Positions 1-8,975 are shown, numbered from the stretch's first letter. The stretch is 64,000 nucleotides of DNA from Bradyrhizobium ontarionense (GCF_021088345.1 NZ_CP088156.1:5580001-5644000); one strand, 5' to 3'. Notes: a model not told the origin generated them from the letters alone. Made by a program: numbers and translations.

Positions 1-901
1 CCGACACCGACATGCGGCGCATCGCATGCAGCTGCGCGACCAGGCGGCCGATGCCCTCGGCGCTGCGGGTGTCGGGATCGGGGCCGACGGCGCGCACCAG
101 CTCGGTCAGCACGTAATAGGTTTCCAGGAATCGCTCCGGCCCGGAGCGTTCATAGGCGAGCTCGGACGTTGCCTGCTTCCAGGCGCCGTCGATCTCGCCG
201 AGCTGATGATCGTCCGGCACGAAGGCGTCGGTGAAGACGACTTCGTTGAACTCCTTCTGCCCGGTGATCTGTCCGATCGGATTCACCCTGATGCCCGGCG
301 TCTTCATGTTCACCAGGAACTGCGTCAGGCCGTGACGGCGGTTTTCCTTCGTGGACGCAGACGTGCGGAAGATCGCGATCATGTAGTCGGCCATGTGCGC
401 CGATGTGGTCCAGATCTTGGAGCCGTTGATCAGCCAGCCGCCGTCGGTCTTGGTGGCGCGCGTCTTGGCCGCGAACAGGTCCGAGCCGGAGTTCGGCTCG
501 CTCATGCCGATCGCGAAGCACAGCTCGCCGCGACAGATGCGCGGCAGGATGTCCATCTTGATGTGCTCGGGCGCATAGCGCAGCAGGACCGGTCCGCTCT
601 GGCGGTCGGCGACGAAGAAGCGCCGCACCGGTGCGTTGGCGACGCGCATCTCCTCGGTCACCACGTAGCGCTCCAGGAACGAGCGCTCGTGGCCGCCATA
701 TTGCTTCGGCCAAGTCATGCCGATCCAGCCGCGCGCGCCGACCCGTCGTGAGAACTCGCGCGCGTCGGCATCCTCGCGCAGCGGCTTGAACGGGCTGAAG
801 GTGCCGGCTGCGATCTCCTCAGCGAGGAAGGCGCGCACCTCCTTGCGCAGCTCCTCGCATTCCCTCGGCAGGCGGATCGGATCGAAACGGAGCGCGGTCA
901 T
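1..901 (-). CDS. acyl-CoA dehydrogenase, C-terminus beyond window edge
   Basis: Flavoenzyme that would oxidise an acyl-CoA to the 2,3-enoyl-CoA. The minus-strand frame opens at ATG 901 and runs off the left edge without a stop, so only about 300 N-terminal residues are visible. The acyl-CoA dehydrogenase signature GMSEPNSGSD is present, followed by WTTSA and an IFRTS stretch, as in the middle beta domain of the family. The start lies 22 bases after the stop of the upstream dehydrogenase gene, so the two are probably one operon. Pairs of adjacent, unequal acyl-CoA dehydrogenases often form heteromeric FadE-type enzymes in catabolic operons; that is inference here. The substrate cannot be told from the sequence. 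Confidence 0.85.
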   Translation of the reverse strand, partial: MTALRFDPIRLPRECEELRKEVRAFLAEEIAAGTFSPFKPLREDADAREFSRRVGARGWIGMTWPKQYGGHERSFLERYVVTEEMRVANAPVRRFFVADRQSGPVLLRYAPEHIKMDILPRICRGELCFAIGMSEPNSGSDLFAAKTRATKTDGGWLINGSKIWTTSAHMADYMIAIFRTSASTKENRRHGLTQFLVNMKTPGIRVNPIGQITGQKEFNEVVFTDAFVPDDHQLGEIDGAWKQATSELAYERSGPERFLETYYVLTELVRAVGPDPDTRSAEGIGRLVAQLHAMRRMSVS

Positions 902-922
902 CGGCAATCCTCTTCATTCGGC

Positions 923-2020
923 TCAGCGCGAGGCGACCAGCGGCCACAGCTCGTCGGCGCCGCGTGCGGCGATGCGGCGGCCGAGCGCGACGGCCCAATG
1001 GCTGTCGGAGCCGAAATCGTCGCGCCAGGCGAGCGCACGCAGGGAGAAGCGGTGCAGGATGTGCTCGGTGGTGAAGCCGATCGCGCCGTGCACCTGGTGG
1101 GCGATCGCAGCGGCCTTCTCGGCGGCTTCGGCGCAGCGGATCTTGGCCGAGGCGGCCTCGAGGAAAATGGCGTCGTCGAAGGCATCAGCATGAGCGATCG
1201 CGTCCGCGGCCGACGTCGCGGCCGCGGTCGCGGCCGCGCTTTCGCCCGCCAGCCGCGCGAGGTTGTGCTGCACGGCCTGGAATTTTCCGATCGGCTTCTC
1301 GAAGGCGACGCGCTCGCCGGCATAGCGGACGCTGATCTCGAGCAGCTGGTCGAGCGCGCCGGCGATCTGCAGGCTGCGTACGACGCCGCCCATCAGCATC
1401 GATGTCGTCGCATCGAAGCCGGCCGGAGCGGGCTCGCATGCTGATGGCGCGACCTTGTCGAAGGTGATGGTGTCGCTGGGATCATTGGCGAGCGAGAGAC
1501 CCGCATCGATGCGCAGCCGCGCCGTCTCGACCAGCGCGATCGCAACCGAGTCCGCGCCGTGCGCGACCACGGCAATATGCTTCGCGCTCCCGGCGAATGG
1601 GATACCCCGGGCGCGGCCCGACAGCGTGCCGTCGGCATTCAGCGTGATCCGGTCCTTCGGGCTGGCGGGTGCGACCGTCATGGCGCCCTCGGGCGAAGCG
1701 ATGCTGGCCTGCTGCAGCAGCCAGCCGGCGAGCAGCGTCTCGGCGAGCGGCACCGACAGTGCAAAGCGGCCGGCCGCATTGATGACGGCAAAGCCGTCGG
1801 CGAGATCGGCACCGGCCCCGCCGAATTCCTCGGCGACCCAGGCGAGCGGCAGGCCGGCTTCGCTCAGCGCCTGCCACAGCGGCGCTTTCCAGCGTCCGTC
1901 ATTGTCGTGATTGATCGTCTGCGGGTCGGCGAGATCGGCGAAGATCTTCTCCGCGGTCGCAACCACGATGTTATCAGCGTCCGCCACAGCGTTCCTCGTC
2001 CTGATGCTCGTCCGTCTCAT
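923..2020 (-). CDS. acyl-CoA dehydrogenase family protein (small partner)
   Basis: 365 residues, slightly short for the family. The N-terminal helical domain (KIFADLADPQTI onward), a middle beta domain and a C-terminal helical domain can be traced. The late family motif QVHGAIGFTTEHILHRF is clear near residue 320. The usual middle-domain signature seen in the downstream gene is not clear here, which fits the degenerate subunit of a two-subunit enzyme. It is the first gene of the minus-strand pair and is divergent from the SDR gene at 2233. The start is a run beginning MRRTSIRT; a start a few codons later is possible. Confidence 0.8.
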   Translation of the reverse strand: MRRTSIRTRNAVADADNIVVATAEKIFADLADPQTINHDNDGRWKAPLWQALSEAGLPLAWVAEEFGGAGADLADGFAVINAAGRFALSVPLAETLLAGWLLQQASIASPEGAMTVAPASPKDRITLNADGTLSGRARGIPFAGSAKHIAVVAHGADSVAIALVETARLRIDAGLSLANDPSDTITFDKVAPSACEPAPAGFDATTSMLMGGVVRSLQIAGALDQLLEISVRYAGERVAFEKPIGKFQAVQHNLARLAGESAAATAAATSAADAIAHADAFDDAIFLEAASAKIRCAEAAEKAAAIAHQVHGAIGFTTEHILHRFSLRALAWRDDFGSDSHWAVALGRRIAARGADELWPLVASR

Positions 2021-2232
2021 CGCGAATGCGGCGCGCCGGCGGACAGTTGGGCGTCATGATGGGCGCAAGCGCAGGTCATGACAAGCGCCGGCGTCGCAAC
2101 GCCACGTCCGTCCGCCGCATGGGGGCGGTGATTTCCGTGGTGCGGAGATTGGCGGCGCGGAGATTGGTGCGATTTGCACCGCTCGCGAACTTGGCTAAGA
2201 AGGCTGCAACGTCAGACATAGGGAGAAGCGGA

Positions 2233-3015
2233 ATGCCGACGAAGGGTCTTTGCGCGATCGTGACGGGTTCGGCGTCCGGTCTCGGGGCTGCGACCGCGTT
2301 GCTGCTGGCCAAGGCCGGCATGCGCATCGTCGTCAACTATTCCAACAGCAAGACGGAAGCCGAGCAGACCGCGGATCTCTGCGCTAAGGAAGGCTCTGAG
2401 GTCGTCGTCGTGCAGGGCGACGTCTCGCGCGACGAGGATTGCCGGAAAATCGTCGCCGCCGCTGCGCCCTGGGGCCGGCTGGACGTGCTGGTCAACAATG
2501 CCGGCACCACCAAGCACGTGCCGCATGATCAGCTTGACGGATTGTCGGCCGAGGACTTTCAGCGCATCTTCGCGGTCAACACGATCGGTCCGTTCCAGAT
2601 GATCCGCGCCGCGCGGCCGCTGCTCGAAGCCGCGGCCAAGGAGACCCTGCGCGCCTCGGCAGTGGTCAACGTGTCGTCGGTGGCGGGCATCAGCGGCGGC
2701 GGTTCCTCGGTGGCCTATGCTGCGAGCAAGGGCGCGTTGAACACGATGACATTGTCGCTTTCGCGCGCGCTCGCGCCCGCGATCCGCGTCAACACGGTCT
2801 GTCCCGGCTATATCGATACGCCCTGGTTCACCAAGGGACGCGGCGAGGCCGGTGCCAAGCAGGTGCGGGATACCGTGGTGGCGCGGGTGCCGCTGCGTGC
2901 CGCGTCATCGGCGGAGGACATCGCCCAGCTGGTCACGTTCCTGGCAAGCCCCGCGTCGGCTCACATGACCGGCGAGCTCGTCCGCATGGATGCGGGCATG
3001 CATCTGCTCGGGTGA
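2233..3015 (+). CDS. SDR family oxidoreductase
   Basis: NAD(P)-dependent short-chain dehydrogenase of 260 residues, the classical SDR length. The cofactor motif TGSASGLG lies near the N-terminus, NNAGTT near residue 90, and the catalytic Ser plus YAASK (Tyr/Lys) follow near residue 158. ATG 2233 was chosen because a purine-rich GGAGAAG lies just upstream and because the longer frame from 2026 adds a basic, unrelated extension. It is divergent from the acyl-CoA dehydrogenase pair, so it may act in the same fatty-acyl or aromatic catabolic route; the substrate is unknown. Confidence 0.88.
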   Translation: MPTKGLCAIVTGSASGLGAATALLLAKAGMRIVVNYSNSKTEAEQTADLCAKEGSEVVVVQGDVSRDEDCRKIVAAAAPWGRLDVLVNNAGTTKHVPHDQLDGLSAEDFQRIFAVNTIGPFQMIRAARPLLEAAAKETLRASAVVNVSSVAGISGGGSSVAYAASKGALNTMTLSLSRALAPAIRVNTVCPGYIDTPWFTKGRGEAGAKQVRDTVVARVPLRAASSAEDIAQLVTFLASPASAHMTGELVRMDAGMHLLG

Positions 3016-3021
3016 GATCGT

Positions 3022-3161
3022 CGTCATTGCGAGCGAAGCGACGTATCCGCCGAAGCCCGAAGGGCGCAGGTGGAAGCAATCCAGGCTCAAACGAATAGTT
3101 TGGCAAATAGTCTGGCGAAGAGTCTGGATTGCGTCGTCGCCTTCGGCTCCTCGCAATGACG
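3022..3161. repeat. long inverted-repeat intergenic element (CGTCATTGCGAG ends)
   Basis: The two ends are exact inverted copies of CGTCATTGCGAG (3022-3033 and 3150-3161), and inner parts (GCAATCCAG / CTGGATTGC) also pair. It fills the gap between two converging genes. This is a typical dispersed palindromic element of Bradyrhizobium-like genomes and could fold into a long hairpin that ends transcription from both sides. Confidence 0.7.
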
Positions 3162-3174
3162 TGCGAGGCGGCCG

Positions 3175-3441
3175 CTACCGGTTGAAATCGCGGATGGTGC
3201 CGCTGGCGACCAGCCTGTTCCACACGAACAGCACCAGGAGCGCGCCGATGGTCGCGGTCACGTAGCCGGCGCCTTCGTCAGGGCTGTAGTGCCCGATGGC
3301 CTGCCCGATGGCGGTGGCGAGAAACGCGCCGATGATGCCGAGCACGATGGTCAGGATGAAGCCGGAGGGATTGTTGGGCCCTGGCGATAGCAGCCGTGCG
3401 AGGAAGCCGGCGACCAGCCCGACGATCAGAATGTGCAACAT
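3175..3441 (-). CDS. GlsB/YeaQ/YmgE family small membrane protein
   Basis: 88-residue inner-membrane protein with three hydrophobic segments separated by short loops. Features of the transglycosylase-associated / GlsB family are visible: the opening VGLVAGFLARLLSPGPNNP, then a Gly-rich second helix (TIVLGIIGAFLATAIG) and a final helix ending in VWNRLV. The family is often stress-induced; the molecular role is unknown. ATG 3441 gives the expected full length. The next minus-strand gene, a YidB-like protein, ends 35 bases upstream, so co-transcription is possible. Confidence 0.85.
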   Translation of the reverse strand: MLHILIVGLVAGFLARLLSPGPNNPSGFILTIVLGIIGAFLATAIGQAIGHYSPDEGAGYVTATIGALLVLFVWNRLVASGTIRDFNR

Positions 3442-3476
3442 GAGTCTCGTCCTTCCTGTCGCGTCATCGCGGATCG

Positions 3477-4073
3477 TCAGACCCGTCCCGCCAGTTCATG
3501 CTCGGTCGGCAGCCGCCCCTCCGGCGTCAGCTGATCGATCACCTTCGGCAGGTACTGGCTCAGTCCGTTGAGAAGCTCGTCACGCGACAGGCCGCTCTGC
3601 GCCGAGAGCTGATCGATCTGGTCGGCACCGAGCGCGTTGGCGAGATCGCCCGGCGAGATCGGCTGGTTCTGGCCCTTGCCGACCCATGAGTTGGCGGTAT
3701 CGCCCTGACCGTTCTGCTGGAGCTGATGCAGCAGATCACCCAGCCCGCCGGACAGCACGCTGCCGGCCGCGCCGCCTGTGAGCAGCCCGCCGAGGCCACC
3801 GGCCAGGATGTTGCCGAGCCCGCCTCCGAGGCCGCCACCAAGTGCTCCGCCGAGGGGACCGCCTTGATTGCTGGTCGGCTGCGGCGCTGGAACGGGCGCC
3901 GGCGCCGCGTTCGGCTGCTGACCACCTTGCGAGAAATGCTTCACGGCCTTCCAGGCCAGCAGAGCAAGGATCGCCATGGTCATCGGCGACATGCCGCCGT
4001 TCTTCTGCGTGCTTGGATGACTGGGCCCGTGCGGACCGTTCTGCATGCCGTTGAGGATATCGAGTAGACCCAT
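3477..4073 (-). CDS. YidB family protein (DUF937)
   Basis: 198 residues. The N-terminus (MGLLDILNGMQ) is followed by a hydrophobic stretch (MTMAILALLAWKAVKHF), a Pro/Ala-rich linker, and a very Gly-rich block of GGLGG repeats. The C-terminal part carries the DUF937 / YidB-type helical domain, with WVGKGQNQPISPGDLANALG and LSAQSGLSRDELL. Function is unknown in the family. It lies upstream of and in line with the GlsB-like gene, which suggests an envelope-stress context; that is inference. Confidence 0.82.
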   Translation of the reverse strand: MGLLDILNGMQNGPHGPSHPSTQKNGGMSPMTMAILALLAWKAVKHFSQGGQQPNAAPAPVPAPQPTSNQGGPLGGALGGGLGGGLGNILAGGLGGLLTGGAAGSVLSGGLGDLLHQLQQNGQGDTANSWVGKGQNQPISPGDLANALGADQIDQLSAQSGLSRDELLNGLSQYLPKVIDQLTPEGRLPTEHELAGRV

Positions 4074-4227
4074 GACCGCCTCCTGCGCCCCACGCGCGTA
4101 AAGCTATGGCCTTGCACCGATCGTTACAAGCGGGCCGGCGTGGCGATGCTGAGAGGAACGCGACGAAGACCGTCATGCGCGCGAGACGGCAAACGCGATC
4201 ATGGGGAAAATTCGGCGGCGCGCCGGC

Positions 4228-4968
4228 TCAGTTCTTCGCCTCGGCGCGCTTGGGCGTCTTCGCTGCGGGCGGGGCGGCGGCGGTCTGGCCCGCAGCGCTC
4301 TGGCCTGGAGTGAACATCCGCTTCAGCTCGTCGAGCTTCTCCGAGAGGACCGGGAAGTTGCACGAGAACGAATCGCGTCGCCAGCCGTCCTTGGCGCATT
4401 GCGCCGCTTTCATGCGGGCGCGCGTCTCGGTGGTCGCGCCGGGCGGCAGGGTGGGCCCGGCCTGCGGCGCCACAGCCGGCGGCTTGGCCGGCCGCTGCGG
4501 CAATGCGGGGATCGTCGGTTTCGCAGGCTCGAGCGCCGCGCGTGCGGACAGGTCCTTGAGCGAAGCCTGCTGCAGCTCCTGCGGCTGCGGCCGGGTCATC
4601 ATCGTCGAGCTGACATTGGCGTGCCGTTGCCGCTCGAGATACATCGTGTACTGCTGATCGATGTATTTCTGTTCTTCAGGCGTCGGATTGGGACCTGCGA
4701 TGTCGAAACTGCGGTCCTGCATGAAGTCGTAATAGACGTAGCCGCCGTTCGGTTTCCGCCTGCCGGCAAATTTCGCGTTGCACTGGGCCAGCGCAGCCGT
4801 CTTCTCTTCCTTGGTGGCCGACTTCTCGGCGGAGTCGGCGCATTCCTCGAAGTCGGACGGAGATCGGCTCCACCATTCTGCGTGCACGCGTCCGGGTTGC
4901 ATGGCGGGCAGGCAGGTGATTGCAGCAAACACCAGTACTGGCAGGCGGAGTGGGTACACGAACGGCAA
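4228..4968 (-). CDS. secreted hypothetical protein, Pro/Ala-rich
   Basis: 246 residues with a Sec-type signal peptide ending near VHA. The mature part contains four Cys (FEECADSAE, AQCNAKFAG, AAQCAKDGW, FSCNFPV), so one or two disulfides in the periplasm are plausible. The centre is Pro/Ala-rich and the tail basic. I do not recognise a named family. It is followed on the plus strand by about 345 bases without a gene. Confidence 0.6.
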   Translation of the reverse strand: MPFVYPLRLPVLVFAAITCLPAMQPGRVHAEWWSRSPSDFEECADSAEKSATKEEKTAALAQCNAKFAGRRKPNGGYVYYDFMQDRSFDIAGPNPTPEEQKYIDQQYTMYLERQRHANVSSTMMTRPQPQELQQASLKDLSARAALEPAKPTIPALPQRPAKPPAVAPQAGPTLPPGATTETRARMKAAQCAKDGWRRDSFSCNFPVLSEKLDELKRMFTPGQSAAGQTAAAPPAAKTPKRAEAKN

Positions 4969-5313
4969 TCCTCAGCGTCTCCATGCCTCAGATGACCGGA
5001 GATTGTCGCCATTTTGCGGCGGGGTGTTACCTTAATGCTGCGCAATTTGCGGCTTTCTTTACCCCGCGCCGCCGTTCCGTGATTCTGTTGCCACAGTCGG
5101 GCGGGTATCGAAGGCCGCGCCACGCCTGAATCGCGCCTTGCTGTGGCGTGGGAACGATATGCTCCATTCTTCGACCATCATTATCCCGCCGTGGTTGACG
5201 AAACTAATCTTGACGGTGGAAAGATTATCGTTGACGGAACTCCGGGTCCGGCCCTAAGGTCAATCTTGACGACGGAAAGATTGCGTCGCGCTGCGCGCGC
5301 GGAGGAGGCTGGT
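4969..5313. other. intergenic region upstream of desaturase gene
   Basis: No gene is supported. A frame could extend the downstream oxidoreductase up to 5143, but the strong ribosome binding site at 5301-5308 argues against that. The region holds the two palindromes listed separately. GC content drops in its middle part, as is common for a promoter region. Confidence 0.5.
5206..5282 (+). promoter_or_regulatory. two matching 21-bp palindromes, candidate operator pair
   Basis: Two copies of AATCTT-N9-AAGATT lie at 5206-5226 and 5262-5282, exactly 56 bases apart and in the same orientation, and the N9 spacers differ at only two positions. The second ends 31 bases before the ATG at 5314. Each is an imperfect dyad, as expected for a dimeric regulator. 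TTGACG within each copy could also serve as a -35 element. No regulator gene adjoins. Confidence 0.5.
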
Positions 5314-7440
5314 ATGAAGATATTCCTCACGGTCAAGCTGGCTCTGCTGCCCTTTGTCGTGTTCTGGGCGCTGCTCGCCTGGCACCAGCCTGCCTGGGCG
5401 GTGTGGTCGGCGCTTGCGCTGGCGCTTGCCGCCAATCTCTGGCGCGCCGCCCGATCGGAGCTCGCGATCCTCGAGCTTGGCAGCCTGGTGCTGTTCGTGG
5501 TGCTGGCGATCGCCAACGACCTCGCGCCGAGCTGGACCGCGGCCAATGCGTTGTGGCTATGCCCCGCAGCACTCGGCGTCATCAGCTTCGCTTCGCTCGT
5601 CGTCGGCCGTCCGTGGACCGCGGATTATTCCCGCGCCAGCTATTCCGACACCGCCTCGACGCCCCAGTTCTATCTGATCAACATGCTGATGACCGGGCTG
5701 TGGGGAGTCCTTTTCATCGTGCTCGGCCTGTGCCGCTGGGCCGGCGTCGCATCCTGGGTCACGACCGCGATCGTCGTCGGCGGTGTGGTGGTCTCGATCT
5801 TCGGTCCGCGCTTTGCCATCCGCCAGGCGATCCAGCGCATGCGGGCCTCGCGCGAGGACTACCATTGGCCGGCGCCGGCGTTCTCCGCGACTGCGAACCT
5901 CGACTGCGACGTCGCCGTGATCGGCGCCGGCATCGGCGGCCTCACTGCCGCCGCGCTGCTCGCCGAATCCGGGCTCAAGGTCAAGGTGTTCGACCACCAC
6001 GTCGTGCCCGGCGGCTTCTGCCACAGCTATCTGCGCAAGGCGCACCACGACAACAGGCCGGTGCTGTATCGCTTCGATGCCGGGCCGCATGATTTCTCCG
6101 GCGTCTGGCCCGGCGGGCCGATCGACGGCGTGCTGCGCCGGCTCGGTGTCGCCGACCGGATCCAGTGGAAGCGCGTCGCCCATTCCTATCGTCTCGCCGG
6201 CCGGCGCATCGATGTGCCCGAGGACTGGCGCGACTATGTCCGGCTGCTCTGCGAATCCTTTCCCGCCAGCGCGGACGGGCTGACCCGGCTGTTCGATACG
6301 ATCCACGCGATCTTCGAGAGCATGTATGCGACCGGCCACGGCCGCAGCGGCATTCCCGGCATGCCGGAATCGCTGGAGGAAATGCTCGCGTTTCCGAAAA
6401 AGCATCCGCTGGCGTTCCGCTGGATGAACCGCCCGTTCGACGAGCTCGTCGCCGCGCATGTCAGCGATCCCGAGCCGATCGCCTATCTCAACGCGCTGTC
6501 GGGCTATCTCGGCGACGGCAGCGAGCGGCTGACCTGCGCCCAGATGGTCCCGATCTTCGGCTACTATTTCAAGGGCGGCTTCTATCCGGTCGGTGGCTCC
6601 GGCCATCTTGCCGACGTGCTCAGCGCTGCGATCACGGCTGATGGTGGCGAGGTGCACTTGAAATCCCAGGTCACGCGCATCCTGGTCGAGGAGGGCCGCG
6701 CCGTCGGCGTCGCGCTCGGTGATGGCCGCACGGTCCGTGCGCAGGCGGTGGTGTCCAATGCCGATCTCGGGCACACCTTCACCGAGCTGTTGCAGCCCGC
6801 CGATCTGCCGGCATCGTTTCGTGAGCGCGCCCGCGCGATCGAACCCGCCAACTCCTGCTTCTCCGTCCATGTCGGGCTCGACTTCGTGCCCGACATCGCG
6901 CCGGCGACCCATCTCGATGCGCCGATGGGGATTGGCCTCGCGGTGATGTCCAAGCTCGATCCGTCGGCTGCGCCCGCCGGCCATTCGACGATGACGATCA
7001 TCACCATTGTTCCCTACGACGACGCAAAGGGCTGGTTTCCGCAGCAGGGCGGCGGTGACTGGAAGGCGTGGCGGCGCTCGCAGGATTACGAGGCCCGCAA
7101 GCAGCAGCTGGGCGACGCGATGATCGCGGCCGCCGAGACCATCATCCCCGGTCTGTCGCAGCACATCGTCTACCGGACCGACGCCAGTCCGGTGACCTAT
7201 GCCCGCTACGATCTCGCCAGCGCCGGCGCGATCTATGGCGTGGCCCAGGCGGGACGGCTGAAGGGCGCCAAGGCGCCGGTCCCCAATCTCGTCATCGCCG
7301 GTGGCGGCAATGCCGGCGCGGGTGTGGAGGCCGTGGTCATTTCCGGTGCCGAGGCCGCCGAGGCGCTGCTGCCTGGCCTGTTGTCGCGCAAATCTGCCGC
7401 GCCGGCCGACCAGCGGCTGCCCGAGCCGGCCATGGCGTGA
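5314..7440 (+). CDS. membrane-anchored CrtI-type (phytoene desaturase-like) FAD oxidoreductase
   Basis: 708 residues. The first about 190 form several transmembrane helices (MKIFLTVKLALLPFVVFW onward), which is extra relative to ordinary CrtI-type enzymes of about 500 residues. The FAD-binding motif VIGAGIGGLTAAALLAESG follows near residue 200, with GGFCHS shortly after. The C-terminus has the typical NLVIAGGGNAGAGVEAV and a final helix. Such enzymes desaturate or isomerise carotenoids and retinoids; no other carotenoid gene is nearby, so the substrate is open. ATG 5314 is preceded by GGAGGAGG at 5301-5308. Candidate operators lie immediately upstream. Confidence 0.8.
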   Translation: MKIFLTVKLALLPFVVFWALLAWHQPAWAVWSALALALAANLWRAARSELAILELGSLVLFVVLAIANDLAPSWTAANALWLCPAALGVISFASLVVGRPWTADYSRASYSDTASTPQFYLINMLMTGLWGVLFIVLGLCRWAGVASWVTTAIVVGGVVVSIFGPRFAIRQAIQRMRASREDYHWPAPAFSATANLDCDVAVIGAGIGGLTAAALLAESGLKVKVFDHHVVPGGFCHSYLRKAHHDNRPVLYRFDAGPHDFSGVWPGGPIDGVLRRLGVADRIQWKRVAHSYRLAGRRIDVPEDWRDYVRLLCESFPASADGLTRLFDTIHAIFESMYATGHGRSGIPGMPESLEEMLAFPKKHPLAFRWMNRPFDELVAAHVSDPEPIAYLNALSGYLGDGSERLTCAQMVPIFGYYFKGGFYPVGGSGHLADVLSAAITADGGEVHLKSQVTRILVEEGRAVGVALGDGRTVRAQAVVSNADLGHTFTELLQPADLPASFRERARAIEPANSCFSVHVGLDFVPDIAPATHLDAPMGIGLAVMSKLDPSAAPAGHSTMTIITIVPYDDAKGWFPQQGGGDWKAWRRSQDYEARKQQLGDAMIAAAETIIPGLSQHIVYRTDASPVTYARYDLASAGAIYGVAQAGRLKGAKAPVPNLVIAGGGNAGAGVEAVVISGAEAAEALLPGLLSRKSAAPADQRLPEPAMA

Positions 7441-7557
7441 CGAACGCGCCGTTCGGCATCGCGCCGCGCGGGGGCGGGATGTCCACGGGACTTTCGCGCG
7501 AAACGCGAGAAAGTGACATGCTGCGCGCTATAGTCATCTCCGTCAGGTTTGGGGGAG

Positions 7558-8019
7558 ATGGCCGTGTGGTACCGTCACAGGCAATGGGGTGGCGTGGCCA
7601 TCGCGACGTGCCTCGGATCGGGCGCGCTCGGCGCGGTGCTGCTGTGGAATGCGGGCCACGGCGCTGTCGCGGTCGCGCTGCTCGTGACCGAGCTCGTGAT
7701 CGCGGTGCTGTTCTCGTCGCTGACGGTCGAAGTCGGCGATGGCGAGCTGCGCTGGTTCTTCGGCCCTGGCCTGTGGCGTCATCGCGTCGCGCTCGACGCC
7801 ATCACGGCGATTGCGGTGGTGCGCAATCGCTGGTGGCACGGGCTCGGTGTCGGCATCGTCTCGGGGATACGCTTCTATACCGTGTCGGGACTCGACGCCG
7901 TCGAGCTGTGCGCCGGGAACGACGATCTGCGTCGCATCGGCACCGATGATCCGCACGGCCTTGCCGCGGCGATCCGTGCGGCCTGCGCCTCGCAGCAGCG
8001 TACCGCTCAGGGCGCGTAG
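7558..8019 (+). CDS. small two-helix membrane protein, PH-like
   Basis: About 153 residues with two hydrophobic helices near the N-terminus, followed by a soluble beta-rich part (LTVEVGDGELRWFFGPGLWRHRVAL, IRFYTVSG). This layout resembles small bacterial PH-domain membrane proteins, but no catalytic motif is seen. The start is uncertain: ATG 7558 touches the GGGGGAG at 7551-7557, so GTG 7564, with six bases of spacing, may be the true start. It converges with and overlaps the M28 gene by 13 bases at the 3' ends. Confidence 0.6.
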   Translation: MAVWYRHRQWGGVAIATCLGSGALGAVLLWNAGHGAVAVALLVTELVIAVLFSSLTVEVGDGELRWFFGPGLWRHRVALDAITAIAVVRNRWWHGLGVGIVSGIRFYTVSGLDAVELCAGNDDLRRIGTDDPHGLAAAIRAACASQQRTAQGA

Positions 8020-8951
8020 AGATAGCGCAGCAGCGTGCGGCCGACGGTCTCGAGGCTCTGCGCCGAGCACTGCTCGATCGTGTCCTGCGTGGTGTTGAAA
8101 TAGGGCTCGTAGTCGAAGTCGATCACGAGGAAGCTCGGGATGCCGGCCTGCTGCAGGGCCGTGTGGTCGTCGCTGATCGGGTAGGGCGTGGGCTCGGGCG
8201 AGAACGCCGATGGCGCGATGCGGCTGCCGAGGCTCCAGAATTTCTTCACCTCTGGCAGCGCGGAGGCCAGCGATGACGGCTCCGGCTGCAGCTTCAGGTC
8301 CTTGTCGCAGACCATGTCGAAATCGACCGCCTTCTCCGGCTTGCGCGTCGGATAATAGTCCTTCAGATGCGCGGCGAAATGCGGCGAGCCGAGCGCACGC
8401 CAGGTCGGGTCGCCGGCGCCGAGCGATCTCGGTCCCTCCTCGCCGTCGAAGAAGATCATGTCGATGCCGACGTCCAGCTTCGGCGACAGCGACAGCACGC
8501 GCGCCGTCTCCAGCAGCAGCGCGACGGCGGAGGCCGAATTGTTGGCGCCGGGCATCGGCGCGTCCGGCGATTTGGCGTCGCGATAGGCCTTGATGATGCT
8601 GTCGTAATGCGTTGCCACGATCACGCGGCGCGGGTTCTGCACCTGGAAGCGGGCGATGATGTTGGTGAGCGGGATCGTCTTGCCGTCATCGGCCTTGGCG
8701 GTGAAGCTCTGCGTCATCACGGCGTCGGCGGCGCTCTTGGCCATCGCCGCCTTGATGTAGTCGATCGTCTGCTGATGTCCCGGCTCGCCCATCGCGCGCG
8801 GCGTGAAGCGCAGGAGATCGGCGATGACGGACATGGCGCGCTGGCCGTCCCACAGCTCGATCTGGGGCTCCGCGGCCCGTGCTGCCGGCAATGCCACGAG
8901 GAGGGCGGCCATTGCCGCGGTGGCGGCCCAACGAGGCCAGAACTCAGTCAT
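8007..8951 (-). CDS. secreted M28 / glutaminyl-cyclase-like protein with altered metal ligand
   Basis: 314 residues with a signal peptide ending near ARA. The fold motifs follow animal glutaminyl cyclases and M28 peptidases: THYDS, GANNSASAVALLLE, FFDGEEG, a DPTWRALGSPHFAAHL stretch, DDHTAL, and a final FNTTQDT. In that family the zinc ligands are Asp, Glu and His; here they map to Asn138, Glu171 or Glu172, and His263, so the usual Asp is replaced by Asn. Activity, if any, would be periplasmic N-terminal pyroglutamate formation or peptide cleavage. ATG 8951 has GAAGAG seven bases upstream. It is the third gene of a minus-strand operon, 24 bases after the membrane-protein gene. Confidence 0.78.
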   Translation of the reverse strand: MTEFWPRWAATAAMAALLVALPAARAAEPQIELWDGQRAMSVIADLLRFTPRAMGEPGHQQTIDYIKAAMAKSAADAVMTQSFTAKADDGKTIPLTNIIARFQVQNPRRVIVATHYDSIIKAYRDAKSPDAPMPGANNSASAVALLLETARVLSLSPKLDVGIDMIFFDGEEGPRSLGAGDPTWRALGSPHFAAHLKDYYPTRKPEKAVDFDMVCDKDLKLQPEPSSLASALPEVKKFWSLGSRIAPSAFSPEPTPYPISDDHTALQQAGIPSFLVIDFDYEPYFNTTQDTIEQCSAQSLETVGRTLLRYLYAP

Positions 8952-8975
8952 CCGCAAGCTCTTCAATATTGAATG

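Noticed and set aside
3442..3480. General-stress (EcfG-type) promoter before the GlsB-like gene
   Set aside because: No GGAAC-N16/17-CGTT pair is found in the available upstream bases on the minus strand.
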